The notes under the pieces: model-generated | Databases searched by the model: none | Told to the model about the DNA's origin: nothing | What the model saw: only the letters and a program-made list of their open reading frames with translations | Origin: Cryptomeria japonica | Lineage: Eukaryota > Streptophyta > Pinopsida > Cupressales > Cupressaceae | Direction: 5' to 3' | NCBI RefSeq assembly: GCF_030272615.1 | Contig: NC_081414.1 | Location: 916,991,509-917,049,508 of the forward strand | Length of the DNA: 58,000 bases | In this document: positions 20,792 through 32,729 of the stretch, one piece after another | Layout: every line of letters starts with the position of its first letter | Numbering within the stretch: the first letter of the stretch is position 1 | Translations under genes and position numbers: made by a program

Positions 20792-21699
20792 AGGATCTTT
20801 TAGGACAGACATATATATCAGAAGTTTTTTTTATTTTTTATAATTTTATACCACGACAATCTTTTATGCATTTCTTATGAACTCGTTGTCTGGAAGTACC
20901 AAGTTGATGGAGGATATGCACTGAAATAAACCAGTTTAAGTATATTATTTTCAATATAAATATTCAAGTGTTTTTCATTGATGATGGTATTTATCTTTTT
21001 AATGGATTGATCAGTTCCTTAGATAAATCTATTTACATAGATTATTTCATTGTGCAATCTTATGTTGTTGTAATTAAGATCAATTTGTAGTTTGAAGGAT
21101 TGGTTGATGAACTTTGAATTGTCTTATTGGTATTTCAAAGTAAAGTTAAATTCAGTAAGACTAACTAGATGTTACATTTTAACTACAATTCATATGGAAG
21201 CCTTTGAGATGATGGTCTTGTTTCATTAACAAGTTATTGAAACTGTCTCTAAGGTTAAACGTAGGATTTTTCATTTGAAATGATATGAAACCAGTAAGGA
21301 ATCAAGGCATTGTTATTTTATTGATTTTATATATTTGAATCAAGTATTTCCAAAGCAACTTTCATCAAGGAATCATATTTCTAATTCATACAATCACTAC
21401 TTTATAAACATTCATTTACAAGCAAGCAGTCATAGTTTTCAGATAATAAAATTTGGTTCAAGAACAATTGCCATCTTGAAGTCACTAAATTTATTAAATT
21501 TGCTATAGAAAAGTCTTTAACCTGCAGATTTAGGTTTCAAGTATAGGTTCACCCGCATTGGTTTAGCAAAGCCTGAAGTGCAGGGGATTTTGATCTATCA
21601 ATCATTCGCATTTGTTGGCCAAGACTGATTTGGAAGTCATTAAGAGAAGTGGCAAAACTCTTTGATTTCCAACTCGTGGTTTTCAGAACCAACATATTG

Positions 21700-22115
21700 A
21701 AGAAGGGCAATGAATAGTCTATAGCTTGGGACCATCCAATCCAAAACATGTAACATGTAGCAAGGCTTTTCCAAGTATTTAGTGATGATAAACATATAGC
21801 ATAGATATCCTAATGAATTTAGAATTTTTTGCATCTCAAATTGTAGATGAGTGAGACCCTAAAGAAGTTGAAACGGATTTAGAAAGGGTCATGAATCTAA
21901 AGATGTATACTAGTCCCCAAGGAATAGTTTAGCTAGAAAGGATATTTGATTGGGATAATATAAGTTTCCATAAGAGGTTTGTGGATGCAAAAGGAGGAAA
22001 GTGTGAGAAAATAATTCTGGTGAGGAGAGAGGAAACAAAAAATGTCTTCATAGGCAAGGGCTACACTCATGAAGAAAGGAATAATATAATTGAAAGGATG
22101 AAGGGAAATATTGAT
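21700..22115 (+). pseudogene. pol: Old Ty3 pol fragment upstream of reverse transcriptase
   Basis: The last part encodes NVFIGKGYTHEERNNIIERM followed by KGNID, interrupted at 22115 by element D. It resumes at 47885 as IIAWIYEDMKTYD. In Tat/Ogre pol the linker before reverse transcriptase reads V-F/A-W-x-Y-E-D/E-M, which is the same pattern. Earlier bases (21700-21900) carry many stops. The insertion of D thus split this linker, and the phase is kept across it. Confidence 0.65.
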
Positions 22116-23540
22116 TGATGGTATGATGAAAGAATAAGTATCTGGTAGAATACTGAGAGGGGGGGCATGAATCAGTATATTAAAAAATTGATACAAAGTT
22201 CCCAATCTCAAACACAGACACACAAAGTAAACATATCTCAGTCAAGATCAATATTCATAAGAATACTTGACATCAACCGGTTTAACTGTTATGAAAACTT
22301 AATAGTAAACAACTTCAATCTTGTAAACATCAACAATGCTTAATAATAACTCAAGATATTCATCTTTCAATGCTTCTACTTATCATGCCTTATCAAAAGT
22401 TAACCAAATCAACAAATAAGATCATAACCACAAAAGCATTCACCACTTGACACAAATGTTTATACGTGGAAAACCCAAATAGGTAAAAACCATGGTGAGA
22501 TGAGACTCACAAGGATAGCTATCTAAACTCTTCTAAAGTTTTCCCTATTAGGAGCCAAGTCTGTTAAAGATTTACAATAAGTCCTGTTAAGAACTAATTT
22601 TGGTTAGGAATCACCCGGTTAAGGGATTTAGAAATATGCCTTGACGAAAATCACAATACCTTGTTAGGAGTAACCTCGCTGGAGGATTTAAGAATCCAAG
22701 CTAGTGGACTACCTTGTTAGAGGATTTAATGAGTAACCAAGCTTGTTAGAGCTCACCCGGTTAAGGGATTTCACTTCTGTTGTAATTGTTAGAAAACAAC
22801 AGGTTTTCTTGATCTGTCTGAGTAGCACTACATTTGCTTGATTAGATCCTTCTAAGCTTCAATTTTCCTTCACTCAAAGTGCAAATCCATTCCCTAGTTA
22901 GGCAGCTACACACTCAACAGGTTTCTATCAATCTTGCCAACAAACTTTACAAACAATTTCATCGACTTTAATTACAAATTAGTTATGTCGGTAACACAAC
23001 AAAAACCCAATTCTCATCATTGATATTACAAACAAGTTGGTACAATCTTGACCATTAGAAATCATGACAATCTCTTCACATTCTTCAAGAAAATTCCAAC
23101 CGCTCCATGATCACTGCTTCATCGGACTTTGTAACTCATCACACTCTGTGCATTAGATGCAATCCACTTTGCTACTTCCCTAGACTAAAAAACAAACACA
23201 CCAAAATAATTTGAACTTATCCTCATACAATTATCACACATGTCTCCATCATTACCACTTATCAGATAATAAACTATCAAACTTGATCGGTTAGGGTTTA
23301 ACAACTAATAGGGTTTATCAATTAAATTGCTTAGAAAGGTTTAACCCTTTACACCAGTTCACTGGTTCAACTCACATACTTTTAAATATTGGTTTACAAC
23401 ATCTTCCACAAAGCTCTTCTTGCCAGTTACTAGCCAATATAAAAAACAACAATATCAACAATAACATGAATACCATTACCAGTTTAATTGACATCAATGA
23501 CAACATATCATTAATCCAATCTATATGCAAAATGCCAACA
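22116..23540 (-). repeat. Element D, left LTR (3' LTR in its sense)
   Basis: It begins TGATGGTATGATGAAAG and ends AAAATGCCAACA, and is paired with 46472-47879 with many substitutions, indicating an old insertion. Confidence 0.9.
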
Positions 23541-23718
23541 ATCTCCCCCTTTGGCATCGATGGCAATACAAATATCAACACCTCTGATTGCTACTGAGAT
23601 TAGTGAATAGTATTCTTGGTTTACATTACCAAGTATTCACCTTGCTGATGTCTGTCTTCATTCACCTAATCAGACACATAATTCTTTTCCTCAATCACAT
23701 TATTATTCTCCCCCTTTG
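23541..23718 (-). promoter_or_regulatory. Element D polypurine tracts
   Basis: On the reverse strand GATGCCAAAGGGGGAGAT abuts the 3' LTR. A second AAAGGGGGAG tract is near 23704-23718. Confidence 0.75.
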
Positions 23719-23883
23719 ACAATAATGCCAAAGTGAAAGTAAAAATAAAATGTAATTTTGCTCTCACTTTCCATCAACATCATTCTGCAACTTGATTCTC
23801 CCCATGTGGAATACATCCACTTCTTCATCAATCCATGTAAAATTCTGCAAGTGGTTCAGGGACTGATGCAATCAACATCATGC

Positions 23884-24690
23884 TCAACTAACTTCATGAA
23901 GAGGGACAACCCCCAATTGACTTCTAAGATACTTGAAAGTGGTCTTAGGCAGAGGTTTGGTAAAGATATCTGCAAGTTGCTCCTTGGTAGAAACATGCTC
24001 CAAGATAACATCTTTACTTTGAACTTTTTCCCTCAAGAAGTGATGTTTCAATTTAGTGTTCTTAGTCCTTGCATGCAAAACATGATTTTTTGAAATGTTT
24101 ATTGCACTTGTATTATCGCACAAAATCTTTATTGGTTCTGAGATTTCCATCTTCAAACCTTCCTAAATGTGTCTCATCCACATAGCTTGTGTGCAATTCA
24201 TATAAGCTACTACATGCTCAGCTTCAGCAATAGATTGTGAAGTACAACTCTACTTTTTACTACTCCATGAAACTAGCCTTCCTCCTAGAAAGAATTCTCC
24301 ATCAGCAGTACTTTTCCAGTCATCAATATTTCCTACCCAATCAACATCTGTGTATGCTTTCAAATCAAAATTTATACCATATGGATACCATAACCCATAG
24401 TCAACAGTACCTTTCAGATATCTAAAAATTCTTTTGATTGCCATCAGATGTCCCTCCTTTGGATTCTTCTAAAATATAGCAACAATACCAACTGCATGGG
24501 CAATATTCGATTGACTGTGAGCAACATAGTGTAATTTTCCAATCATTGACCTGTATTCCTTTTCATCTACAGACTTAGATGCATCTTCCTTGGACAATTT
24601 ACAACTTATAACTGTGTGTGTGAAAAGTTCATTTGTATCTGTATCTGGAATACACAACACTTCAATTAAGTCATTGGATGCATGGTTAGT
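23884..24690 (-). pseudogene. pol: Copia pol C-terminus: end of reverse transcriptase and RNase H
   Basis: In order on the reverse strand: CKLSKEDASKSVDEKEYRSM, KRIFRYLKGTVDYGLWYP, AYTDVDWVGNIDDWKSTADG, LVSWSSKK, ILCDNTSAINISKNHVLHAR, and EQLADIFTKPLPK at the end. These are the standard landmarks of plant Copia RNase H, which removes the RNA strand during replication. AYTDVDW keeps the first catalytic aspartate, and CDN keeps another. Two stops and small frameshifts break it. The upstream reverse transcriptase core is missing from about 24690. Confidence 0.9.
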
Positions 24691-25741
24691 AAATCAATAA
24701 TCAATGAATAATAAACCATTACAAAGCGACCCATTGCCTTCTAGTAGATGCAAGTTTAGATTTCTCTCAGATTGCTAAGCTATCCAATGACTAGACAACA
24801 CCTAAATGAAGGATTTTTAATCTATATGAGCATGGATTTAAGCTAGATGAATGCAATATTTAAGCTAGATATGAAAGATTAAACTAACATGATTTAAGTA
24901 ATATATGAATATTTAAGCTAAATGATTTAATGAATATCTCAATGCAAATTCTCAATGACCCTAGAGCAAAAATAGCATAATAACAATATATTCTCCAGGA
25001 TTTTTGAATGAGAGATGAGAGCCTGAATTTATAGAAAATTCAAAAAGAAACCAACGGCTGAGATCAAATGATGATGAGCAGTCAAAATTTTCCAAGAGGA
25101 AGCACAATCCAGGTGAATTGATGTGATTGAATGCTTTTCTCAGTTTTAAAGGAAATTGAACTAAAATTAAGATAAAATCAAGAAAAAACTGATTTATTCT
25201 CTATTTCATTCAATTTTAATATTTAATTGTTTTAATTGCTTTCTTTGAGATTATTTATCAATTTTTAATTTATTTTTTTCAAGATTATCTCCAATTGATT
25301 TGTTTTCTCAAATTTTTAATTCTTTTTTGGTCAATTAATTCCTTTTTTAATTTATTTCCATTTTTGAAGATTTGTGCTCATAATTTCCAATTCCTCTTTC
25401 TTGATTTGTTTCCTTTTTTGAAGATTTATGACAATTTTTATTTATTTTTCAAATTAATTCCTCTTTTTGATGATTTAATGGCAAATTGATTTATTTAATT
25501 AAATATGCTAGGATATTTAATTAAATAAATAAGATAATTGTTTAAAATGATTTACTTGGAATGATCAATTAATTAAATAAATATTTAATTAATACTGGTT
25601 GATTAATTTGCCATGTGACTTTTGATGATTTAAAGAATTAATTGAGTGCTCAAGATTTATTTAATTGCTTTTGGTTAGAACCTTGGTGACGTTGTCGAGA
25701 TTAGGGGCCCATGGTTTAGATGACCATTTTTAGGGTATTAC
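24680..25741 (-). repeat. Probable 3' LTR of Tat-like element F
   Basis: The right edge is clear: on the reverse strand CAAAGATGGGCAAA abuts TGTAATACCC, the same arrangement as in G. The LTR contains AT-rich inverted repeats (about 25485-25540 and 25566-25600) like those of G. The left edge, near the break in D pol, is uncertain, and no partner LTR is visible. Confidence 0.5.
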
Positions 25742-26867
25742 ATTTGCCCATCTTTGAATTAATGTGCGAGTAGTGCATTGGTTCAAAGAAAAATTGATGT
25801 CTAGGAGATACCAATTCTGAACTTGATTGATCATGAACTAGATGAAGAGCGAGGTGTTTAGCTTGTTTTGAAGTGATGAAGCTGAACAGAGTTGATTAAA
25901 GCGATATCGATCCCAAACTTGATTGAACTAGGACCGATAGAGAGAAAAGATACCAAACTTGAACTTGATTGATCAAGAAGCAGATCTTACTGATCTAGAA
26001 CTTGATTGAACTAGGCACAGTGAGCGAAGATAAAATCGATCTTGAACTTGATTGATCAAAACACGATGAGAGAAGATAAACTATCCAGCTTGATTCGATG
26101 CGATGAAATTGAACACCTGCTTAGATTGAGCATGTGATCAAAGATACTCTTTAAACCCTTGATTGAGTTTAAATGAATAATCAACTTGATGAAAATCGAT
26201 GAAAATGATTAACGTTAAGAGATTGATTCAGACGAAGACAAATATCATCTTGATATGAAGCCATGAAACTGATATGCCCCTAGCGATTGATTCGATTTAG
26301 ATGATCAAGAGATCTCAGCTTGATATAAAGTGATGAAGTTGAGATGCCCCTAGCGATGAGGTCTTATTTGATTGTCTTTAGTTGAAAAGATGTTTTAGTT
26401 TTTTGCTTGACTTTTGATGAAGATTTGAAAATTTTCTCGACATTGAAGATGTGAGGTCATAAGGTCACCAGTATGCCCCCTTAGGAGTGAAATCGAAAGA
26501 TGGTGAGGGTTGCGTAGTGATTGTAGGCAAAAAAATTTTGGCGATGATGTTATTTGAGCACAAAGATTAATGTTGAAGATTAAAATCAGAGTTAATGTGA
26601 GAATTAAAGTGAGATTTAGCATTGATTAACGAGAAATTGAGCGCAAATTGAAGAAGAGAATGAGCAGTTGATGAAAGCGCTAAGTGGTCAACGTCATGAA
26701 ATTTTAATGAGAGAATTATCGTCAAATTTTGATTTCGACCCCAAAAATGGACTTAGAACAGTTGATTTATGAGTTCTTGATTTGATTTCATCATACTTGT
26801 GTTCATTGATTATGAGATGTTGTTCTATATGCTTTATTCTCTATGTATGCATATCTTTTTAGTATAG
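25742..26867 (-). other. Element F 3' internal region, non-coding
   Basis: It starts with the polypurine tract (25742-25756, reverse) and continues with degenerate repeats of a phrase like GAACTTGATTGATCA every 50-70 bases (25830-26110). No gene is seen. It ends in TATAG, the duplication of element I. Confidence 0.55.
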
Positions 26868-27038
26868 TGTAGCATCCTAAAATTGTGACACTTGCAATTT
26901 CGACTACATTTGGGTCTTCACGATGGTGATGCAACACAGAACCTGAATGGAGACCTCGAAACTTGTTCATGACATCAAAAACTGCATTTTTCAGCACCCT
27001 AGCCTGATCCTCCTTGCACCCTGCTATCCCTAGAGGTG

Positions 27039-27096
27039 GGACCATGGCGCCTAGCGCCTTGGTCCTTCAAGACCATGGCGCCCAGCGCCCTGGTCC
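27039..27096. repeat. Palindromic GC-rich repeats in U3 of element I
   Basis: Two units (27039-27065; 27071-27096) read GGACCATGGCGC..GCGCCxTGGTCC, each an almost perfect inverted repeat of 26-27 bases. The right LTR has three (about 33645-33670, 33675-33701, 33706-33732). They lie upstream of the TATA box. Confidence 0.85.
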
Positions 27097-27700
27097 CTGG
27101 CCCTATTTTGGGCCCGGTCTCTTTTGGGCCTCGGGTCTTTATGTTTGCAATTTGTTAAATAATGTTTCCTAGTCGGCCTAAGGTCGGAAAAATCAGTCTA
27201 TCAGCCCTAATTGACAAGTATATAAACTACATTTCCTCTCCCATTTTGAGGAGGAAGGACATATGTGTACAAGACGCGGAAACGATATTCAAACATTCAA
27301 GCATTCAAGCATTCAAGCATTCCTTCAAGCAATTGAGCATTCTAAGTCTCCATTCAAGGCTAAGTGTTGCATTCAAGACAAGGATTCAACCATTAAAGAG
27401 GAGATCACATACAACATACAACATACAACATACATTTACACCTTTGCATGTAAGAATACAAACATTCTTACAACAAGGTATCAGTACTTGTTTACATTAC
27501 AAACATTTACATTTACAGCATTCTCATTTCTTGGTTAATTCCAAAACTGGGGTTTGACCTAAAGGCAAACCCCTAATCCCTAACCCCCCAATCGTCCTCT
27601 CTTTTCTATGTGTAGGTTGTAGGTACGCGGCTGTAATTGAAGATCTGGAACCCTTGTGTAGAGACGAACAAATCCCCCTTCGTTTCGCGGATTTTTCGGA

Positions 27701-27730
27701 GGACCGTGTGCACGCCGGGCACCATCGTCC
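27701..27730 (+). other. Conserved hairpin in transcribed LTR of element I
   Basis: GGACCGTG...CATCGTCC can pair with one mismatch and one G-T pair. The same 30-base structure recurs at 34337-34366 (other LTR), 28500-28529 and 29123-29152 (leader). Confidence 0.65.
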
Positions 27731-28102
27731 CGTCAACTTTTGTTCAAATTTGCAGGACAGCACCATCTCAACATTCTACTGCTAATTCCAGGTCCGCAGC
27801 TTCATCCCATATCCCTATCTCCATTTACAAGCGAATCTTTCTTGCTTCTACATACATTCCTAGTTCAATCATTCTATCTACATTCTTTACAAAAGAGGGT
27901 AGCCTTGTTGTCACAACCCTTGAAACTCATTTAGAATCCAATCTTGCATTGTGTGGGATTGGATCTTGTGGGTTTCAACCCCTCTTTTGAATGTAAATTC
28001 TCCCCTAAGTGAAAACCGTCAACCCTAATGACCTCCTTTCTCTCTCCTTGGAGTGGTGGGGGGAACACTTAGGGTTCGATTGCGATTTTCCGCTTTACAT
28101 TT

Positions 28103-28120
28103 TGGTGAACCCGACGTGAA
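28103..28120 (+). promoter_or_regulatory. Element I primer binding site
   Basis: TGGTGAACCCGACGTGAA follows the LTR after three T residues. It starts with TGG as a primer site should. The tRNA was not assigned. Confidence 0.75.
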
Positions 28121-28451
28121 CATCCTTTTTGATTATTCATGGTTAGATCTGAAAATTGGATGCCTTGATTACATTTCCATGTTTGATATTTTACAAAGTT
28201 TAAAGGTTAATTGCATAAAAACCCTAAATTTTCTTTTTAGTAATTAAGCTTGTGAAATGTTTAATTGTTAATGCTTGTTTCAGATCTACCCTTCTATTAC
28301 AAATTGTCAATTCATATTTGTGCTTTAATTCTAAAAATTAAGTGGTTAAATGTCAAAACCCTAATTTTTAAAACCCTCTTTGTTTAACCTTTGACTGATA
28401 ATTTCATTGATCAAAACATCTCCAAATCAGCTGTAACTTTGGATTCCGCAA

Positions 28452-29180
28452 TAAAATCATAATATCTTTCATCCCTGAAAATTTGGAAAAAAGTTGTGAG
28501 GACCATGTGCACCCCGAGTGCCATCGTCCCTGACATTTTTTTCTGAAATTTTGGGAGTTAGATCTTACTGTATTTTTCTGCTAAAATCCAGAATTTTGGC
28601 TGATTTCATCAATTCTAACACTTTCAAAATTAAAGTCAAAGTTGGTCTAGTGATTGCTTGGATTAAGGCTTTTAATCATTCAAAAATTGTTGAAATCAAA
28701 ATTTTGTGTCAAAATTGTGTTCTTATTGTCCTAAATCTGAAAAGTGTGTTGGCATTCATTCGAAGTTTCAGTACTTTATTCAAATTTTTGCAGTTTGTGA
28801 CTTTTGAAATTAAATGTTTTATTGCAACAACTTTGATTTCCGCTTTCAAAATTGAATTTTGCATGAAATTGAGTCAACTTCTAAATTTCAAAGCTTGCAT
28901 TGCTCTTAGTATTCCCTCTAAAATCATAAAATTCAAAATTTCAGTTTCCTTCTCTTTTTCAAAATTCAAATTTTGCATTTTTCAACAATCTTGGTAGGGT
29001 TCAATTTTGAGATTGCAACTTTAATTTGGCCTATCGACAGATCATGATGTCACTCAATTTTTTCAGATTAGCTTTAAAATCATCATAACTTTCATCCCTG
29101 AAAATTTCGAAAAAAATTGCGAGGACCGTGTGCACTCCGTTCGCCACGGTCCCTGACTTTTTTTCTGAAATTTTGGGAGA
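28452..29180 (+). repeat. Element I leader with two ~105-bp repeats, each holding the hairpin
   Basis: A segment from TAAAATCATAAT to CTGAAATTTTGGGAG (about 28452-28557) recurs at about 29075-29180 with scattered changes. Each copy contains the GGACC...GGTCC-type hairpin (28500-28529; 29123-29152). The 1.2 kb leader otherwise is AT-rich and non-coding. Confidence 0.8.
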
Positions 29181-29369
29181 TTGTCGTGATTGCATTTAAC
29201 AGCCTAAATCTAGGAGATTGGCTGATTTTATAGAAATTTGCTACCTCTAAATTCAAAATCTTCTCTTTCTCTCTAGTGCATGAGTTTTACAACAATAAGC
29301 CCTACTTACACTATTCCCGTTAGATGAAGCCTTAGAATTAAGTCTTTCCAAGGTTTAATTACCGAGGAG

Positions 29370-32300
29370 ATGGAACCTAATTTGAATGGCCTCTTTAACG
29401 AGGACACGGGTAATTCCTCTAATCCTCTTATTGATGAAGAAGCTCTCCATGAGGTTTCTGTAGAACAACTTTCGAAATTGGATAACCAATTTGATGATTT
29501 TTAGCAATGGATGTCTCAAGAGTATCCCGATAGTCAAGCTCTTTCATTAATTGAGGGTCTAAAACGTATGGTTCAAAGTGATAAGAATGGAATTGATATT
29601 TTGCGTGGTATTGCACACATTGTGGATTCGAATGTGATGCCTATGAAGAGTTGTGCTGAAACTTTAGGTTATACACAACCTCCCACTCAAGTCAATCATT
29701 CAATTCCTTTAACAACTTCTATTGCTAGCATACCTACCTTTACATCAAACATAATGACTACTTCTATACAAGACATCCCACCTATGATCACCAGTCATGG
29801 GGGCAATCCTTCCTCTTCAATTAACCCTCTTCCTTCATTTAATCCGACCTCTTCATTCATTCCTTCAATGAGTGTCCCTAGTACATCTTCACAGATGAAC
29901 ATGATGCAAGGGGGCAATTCATTCAACCATTCCATTCCTCCTTGTAGTGCTCCTCTTTTCCAATCATCTCCTATGACTAACTATCATAGTGTCCTGCCAC
30001 CTTATTCTCAATCAATACCCTCTTTCAATAACATAATACCTCCATCACAATCCAACACGTCTAATATGAACTCTTCGACTGAAGTGACCATTAGCAATCT
30101 TGCACAAACTGTCTCTTCTTTACAGCAACAAATTGCCTCTATGAATCAATCTAAGTTTAGTGTGCCCACATTTGATGTTGCGAGCCCACTTTCTCTTGAC
30201 ATTGTTCGAGCTATCCCTCCTAAACATGTTGAAATCCCGCATTTGGAGCTTTATAATGGTGAAGGTGATCCTCTAACACATGTTAAGACTTTTCAAACAA
30301 TATGTACCGATTTTGCTTATGACCAAAGGTTGCTTGCAAAACTGTTTACTAGAACATTAAGAGATAAAGCCCTACAATGGTGTTGCTCATTGCCTTCCTA
30401 TTCTATTACTTCTTTCCAACAACTTGCAAATGCTTTTATTCAACAATTTCAAAACAATATAAGTCCTAAAGTTACTTTGATTGATTTAATGCATTGTAAA
30501 CAAGGTGTTAAAGAAAAAGTGACTGATTTCATTGGTAGATATAAGCATTTGTATGCTCAAATCTCTTTTCTAGTGCCTGACAATGATATTCAAAGAATCT
30601 TTATTTCTAATTTACAAAAAGATATTAGGGAAAAACTTCTATTTTCTGAGTTTACTTCTTTCCAATAGTTGTGTGCAACTCTTCACAATTATCAACTGAC
30701 TGTGAGTCAAATGGAACAAGCAAATCCTATGGCTCCGAGTGATAAGGGTGATAGTAGTCAAGAACCATTTGGAAAGTTTAAACCAAACAGAGAGTCCGTT
30801 AAGTTCAATGAAAACATCATCAACAACAATGTGAATGCAGCATCAGGTGTGCCTCCTATTTCTAAGTTTTTCAAGAAAGAAAGAAAGTTTACTCCTTTGA
30901 ATGAATCATTGCATAGTATTATGAATAAGTTATTGGAACAAAATGTGCTTACTCTCACTCCTGTAAAACAAATAGATCCTACAAAGATTAATTCACCCTA
31001 TTTTGATAACAAATCTTTTTGTCAATTTCATCGTCAACTTGGGCATGATACTGAAAAATGTTTTGCTTTAAAGGGTAAGATTCAAGATTTGATTGATAAT
31101 AATACTATCTCTGTTTCAGGAGTGAATGATAAAGGAAATACATCTATAGCTCCTCCTAACCAAAATCCTAAGATTTTTACTGATCCATTACCTTCTCATA
31201 CCTCTAATGTGATTGAGACTAATGATTCCTCTTTCTCATCTGATGGTCTTGTGTCTATGACTCCGAATGTGATTAACTTTATAGAGCAGCAAGAAAACCC
31301 TAAAGAACTTTCCATCACATTTGATTCTAGTGAAACTATCAGGGCACCTGATGGTCCTTTATACATAGTTGCAAAAGTCAAGAATACACCTTGCCGTGGA
31401 GTGCTTATTGATCCTACTTGCATGGTTAATGTTATTACTGAAGAATTTCTTTTTACTTTGCAATTGAATCAAGTGATCTATGACAAAATAGATGTGATTG
31501 TGAAATTATTTGATGCATTTTCTTCTCCTGCAATTGGTTCTATTACATTACCTATTGAAGTCCATAACAAATCCCTTGATGTGAACTTTGCTATTATTCC
31601 CTCATCTGAACAATTTCGTGTGAAGCTAGGCTATCCTTGGCTATCTTCCATGAAAGCTATTGCTTCTCCTATTCATAAATGTTTGAAATTTCCCCATAAT
31701 GGTGAAGTTGTTACTGTCAATCATAGTCTCTTTAAACCAGCTGAAAGAACTTCTAGCATTCCTATTGATTATTTTTGGCCTAAACAATTCCAATCTCTTC
31801 CTCCGCAAAGTGATCATCTTTTCAAATCTTATCAAAAGTGGAAAATAGATATGATCCTATCTCTAAGTGAACCTAGAACACCCAAACTTGATATTCCTAT
31901 TGTTCTTGAGAAGGAAGTTCTTCCTTTGAAAGATAAAACTAATGTCTTTCCTCAAGAAGATTCCCAACCCATTCCTATGGATGTGACTATGTCTGTGTCT
32001 AATAAACTTTATAAAAGTAGACCTATACCTCCTCGTCATGATGGACTTGGTCTCCTTCCTAAACCAAATATTCCTCCTTTATATGGAGCAGTTCCTCCTC
32101 CTTCCTTTTATAGAGAGAAGAGACCTTCTTCTTCTCCTATTATCCAACCTAAGAAACCACAACCTAAACACCCAAGTGATAAGGATGAGAACATTCCTCC
32201 TCCTCAATCTTCTCCACTTCCTACTAAGACTAGACGAAACCGTTCTGCACGTGAACGCCGACGAAAGCATTGTCTTAGAGCTTAGGCAGTTGCTTCTCAA

Positions 32301-32729
32301 ACTTTGCAATCTCCAAAAACACCTTCAGCTAGTATTATTCCATTTTCTCCTCAGCCGAAAATTGAGCCAAAATCTCCTAAACATAAGATACATGATGGTT
32401 TTGATCTTGTGCGAGTTAAAGATCCTATTTTTATAAATCTTGATGATGATATAGATGAAAATGTTATTCATGATGAAAATGTTACTTCTCTTGCTTCTGA
32501 TAGTGAATATGAATATGTTGATGTTGATAACCATTTATCTAACGAATTTTCTAAAGCACTTATCCTAGCTCCTAGACAAGAACAACGTGGCTTGGAACAT
32601 GAACATAGCCCTTGTTTGGATCTTGTGATAGCTCCATCTACTGTGTTGAATGTTCCTCCTCTAGCGTGTTTCCTGCCTTCCCGAAATATTGATCAGCAAG
32701 ATCGGGGGGTGGATGATGTGCTAGACTAG
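29370..32729 (+). pseudogene. gag: Element I Gag-protease polyprotein, one frame with three TAG stops
   Basis: The ATG is at 29370 (MEPNLNGLFNED). All 1,120 codons are in one frame, broken only by TAG at 29502, 30666 and 32283. Domains: a Ser/Pro/Asn-rich stretch (residues 100-230), a capsid-type region with FTRTLRDKALQWCCSLPSYS (about 330-350), the knuckle CQFHRQLGHDTEKC followed by ALKGKIQDLIDN (about 550-580), then a protease-like fold with VLIDPTCMVNVI in place of V-L-I-D-T/S-G and LGYPWLSSMKAI. The Pro-rich, basic tail includes RRNRSARERRRK. The catalytic triplet is lost (D-P-T), so the protease part should be inactive. The even frame suggests recent decay. Confidence 0.85.

Larger units (their letters stand above)
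1531..21694 (+). mobile_element. Solo long LTR (about 4.95 kb) of a Tat/Ogre-like element, interrupted by elements A and G
   Basis: The unit starts TGTTAGCACA and ends CAGAACCAACA. It is flanked by the 5-bp direct repeat TATTG (1526-1530 and 21695-21699). Removing element A and one copy of its duplication leaves 4,948 bases. No primer site, gag or second terminal repeat lies inside, and the left and right ends do not resemble each other, so this is one LTR and not a whole element. The related copy ending at 57058 is followed directly by a primer site and gag, which confirms that this unit is an LTR. Parts in order: CGAT-rich 5' third, a reading frame of about 940 codons, a hairpin plus TATA box, then about 0.9 kb to the end. 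The frame thus sits in U3. Confidence 0.8.
26868..28099 (+). repeat. Element I, left (5') LTR
   Basis: It begins TGTAGCATCC and ends CGCTTTACA. The TATA box TATATAAA is at about 27219-27226. U3 carries two palindromic GGACCATGGCGCC units (27039-27096). A microrepeat CATTCAAG is iterated near 27295-27330. The hairpin at 27701-27730 lies in the transcribed part. Confidence 0.92.

Noticed and set aside
1531-21694. Reading the long-LTR unit as a complete element with short LTRs
   Set aside because: Its first and last kilobases do not resemble each other, no primer site or purine tract lies inside, and the related unit is followed by a primer site only at its right end.
27162-27557. 131-codon open frame in the left LTR of I and a longer relative at 33690-34193
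   Set aside because: Both exist because LTRs are copies of each other. The frame crosses the TATA box and simple repeats, so it is not evidence of a gene.
28518-28997. 159-codon open frame in the leader of element I
   Set aside because: Ile/Phe/Lys composition follows from AT-rich DNA. It lies between the two hairpin repeats and shows no family resemblance, so I treat it as leader.
29502-29507. TAG-CAA in element I looked like a readthrough context
   Set aside because: The next codon does not fit the known UAG-CAR-YYA signal, two other TAG stops lack it, and CHG deamination explains all three.
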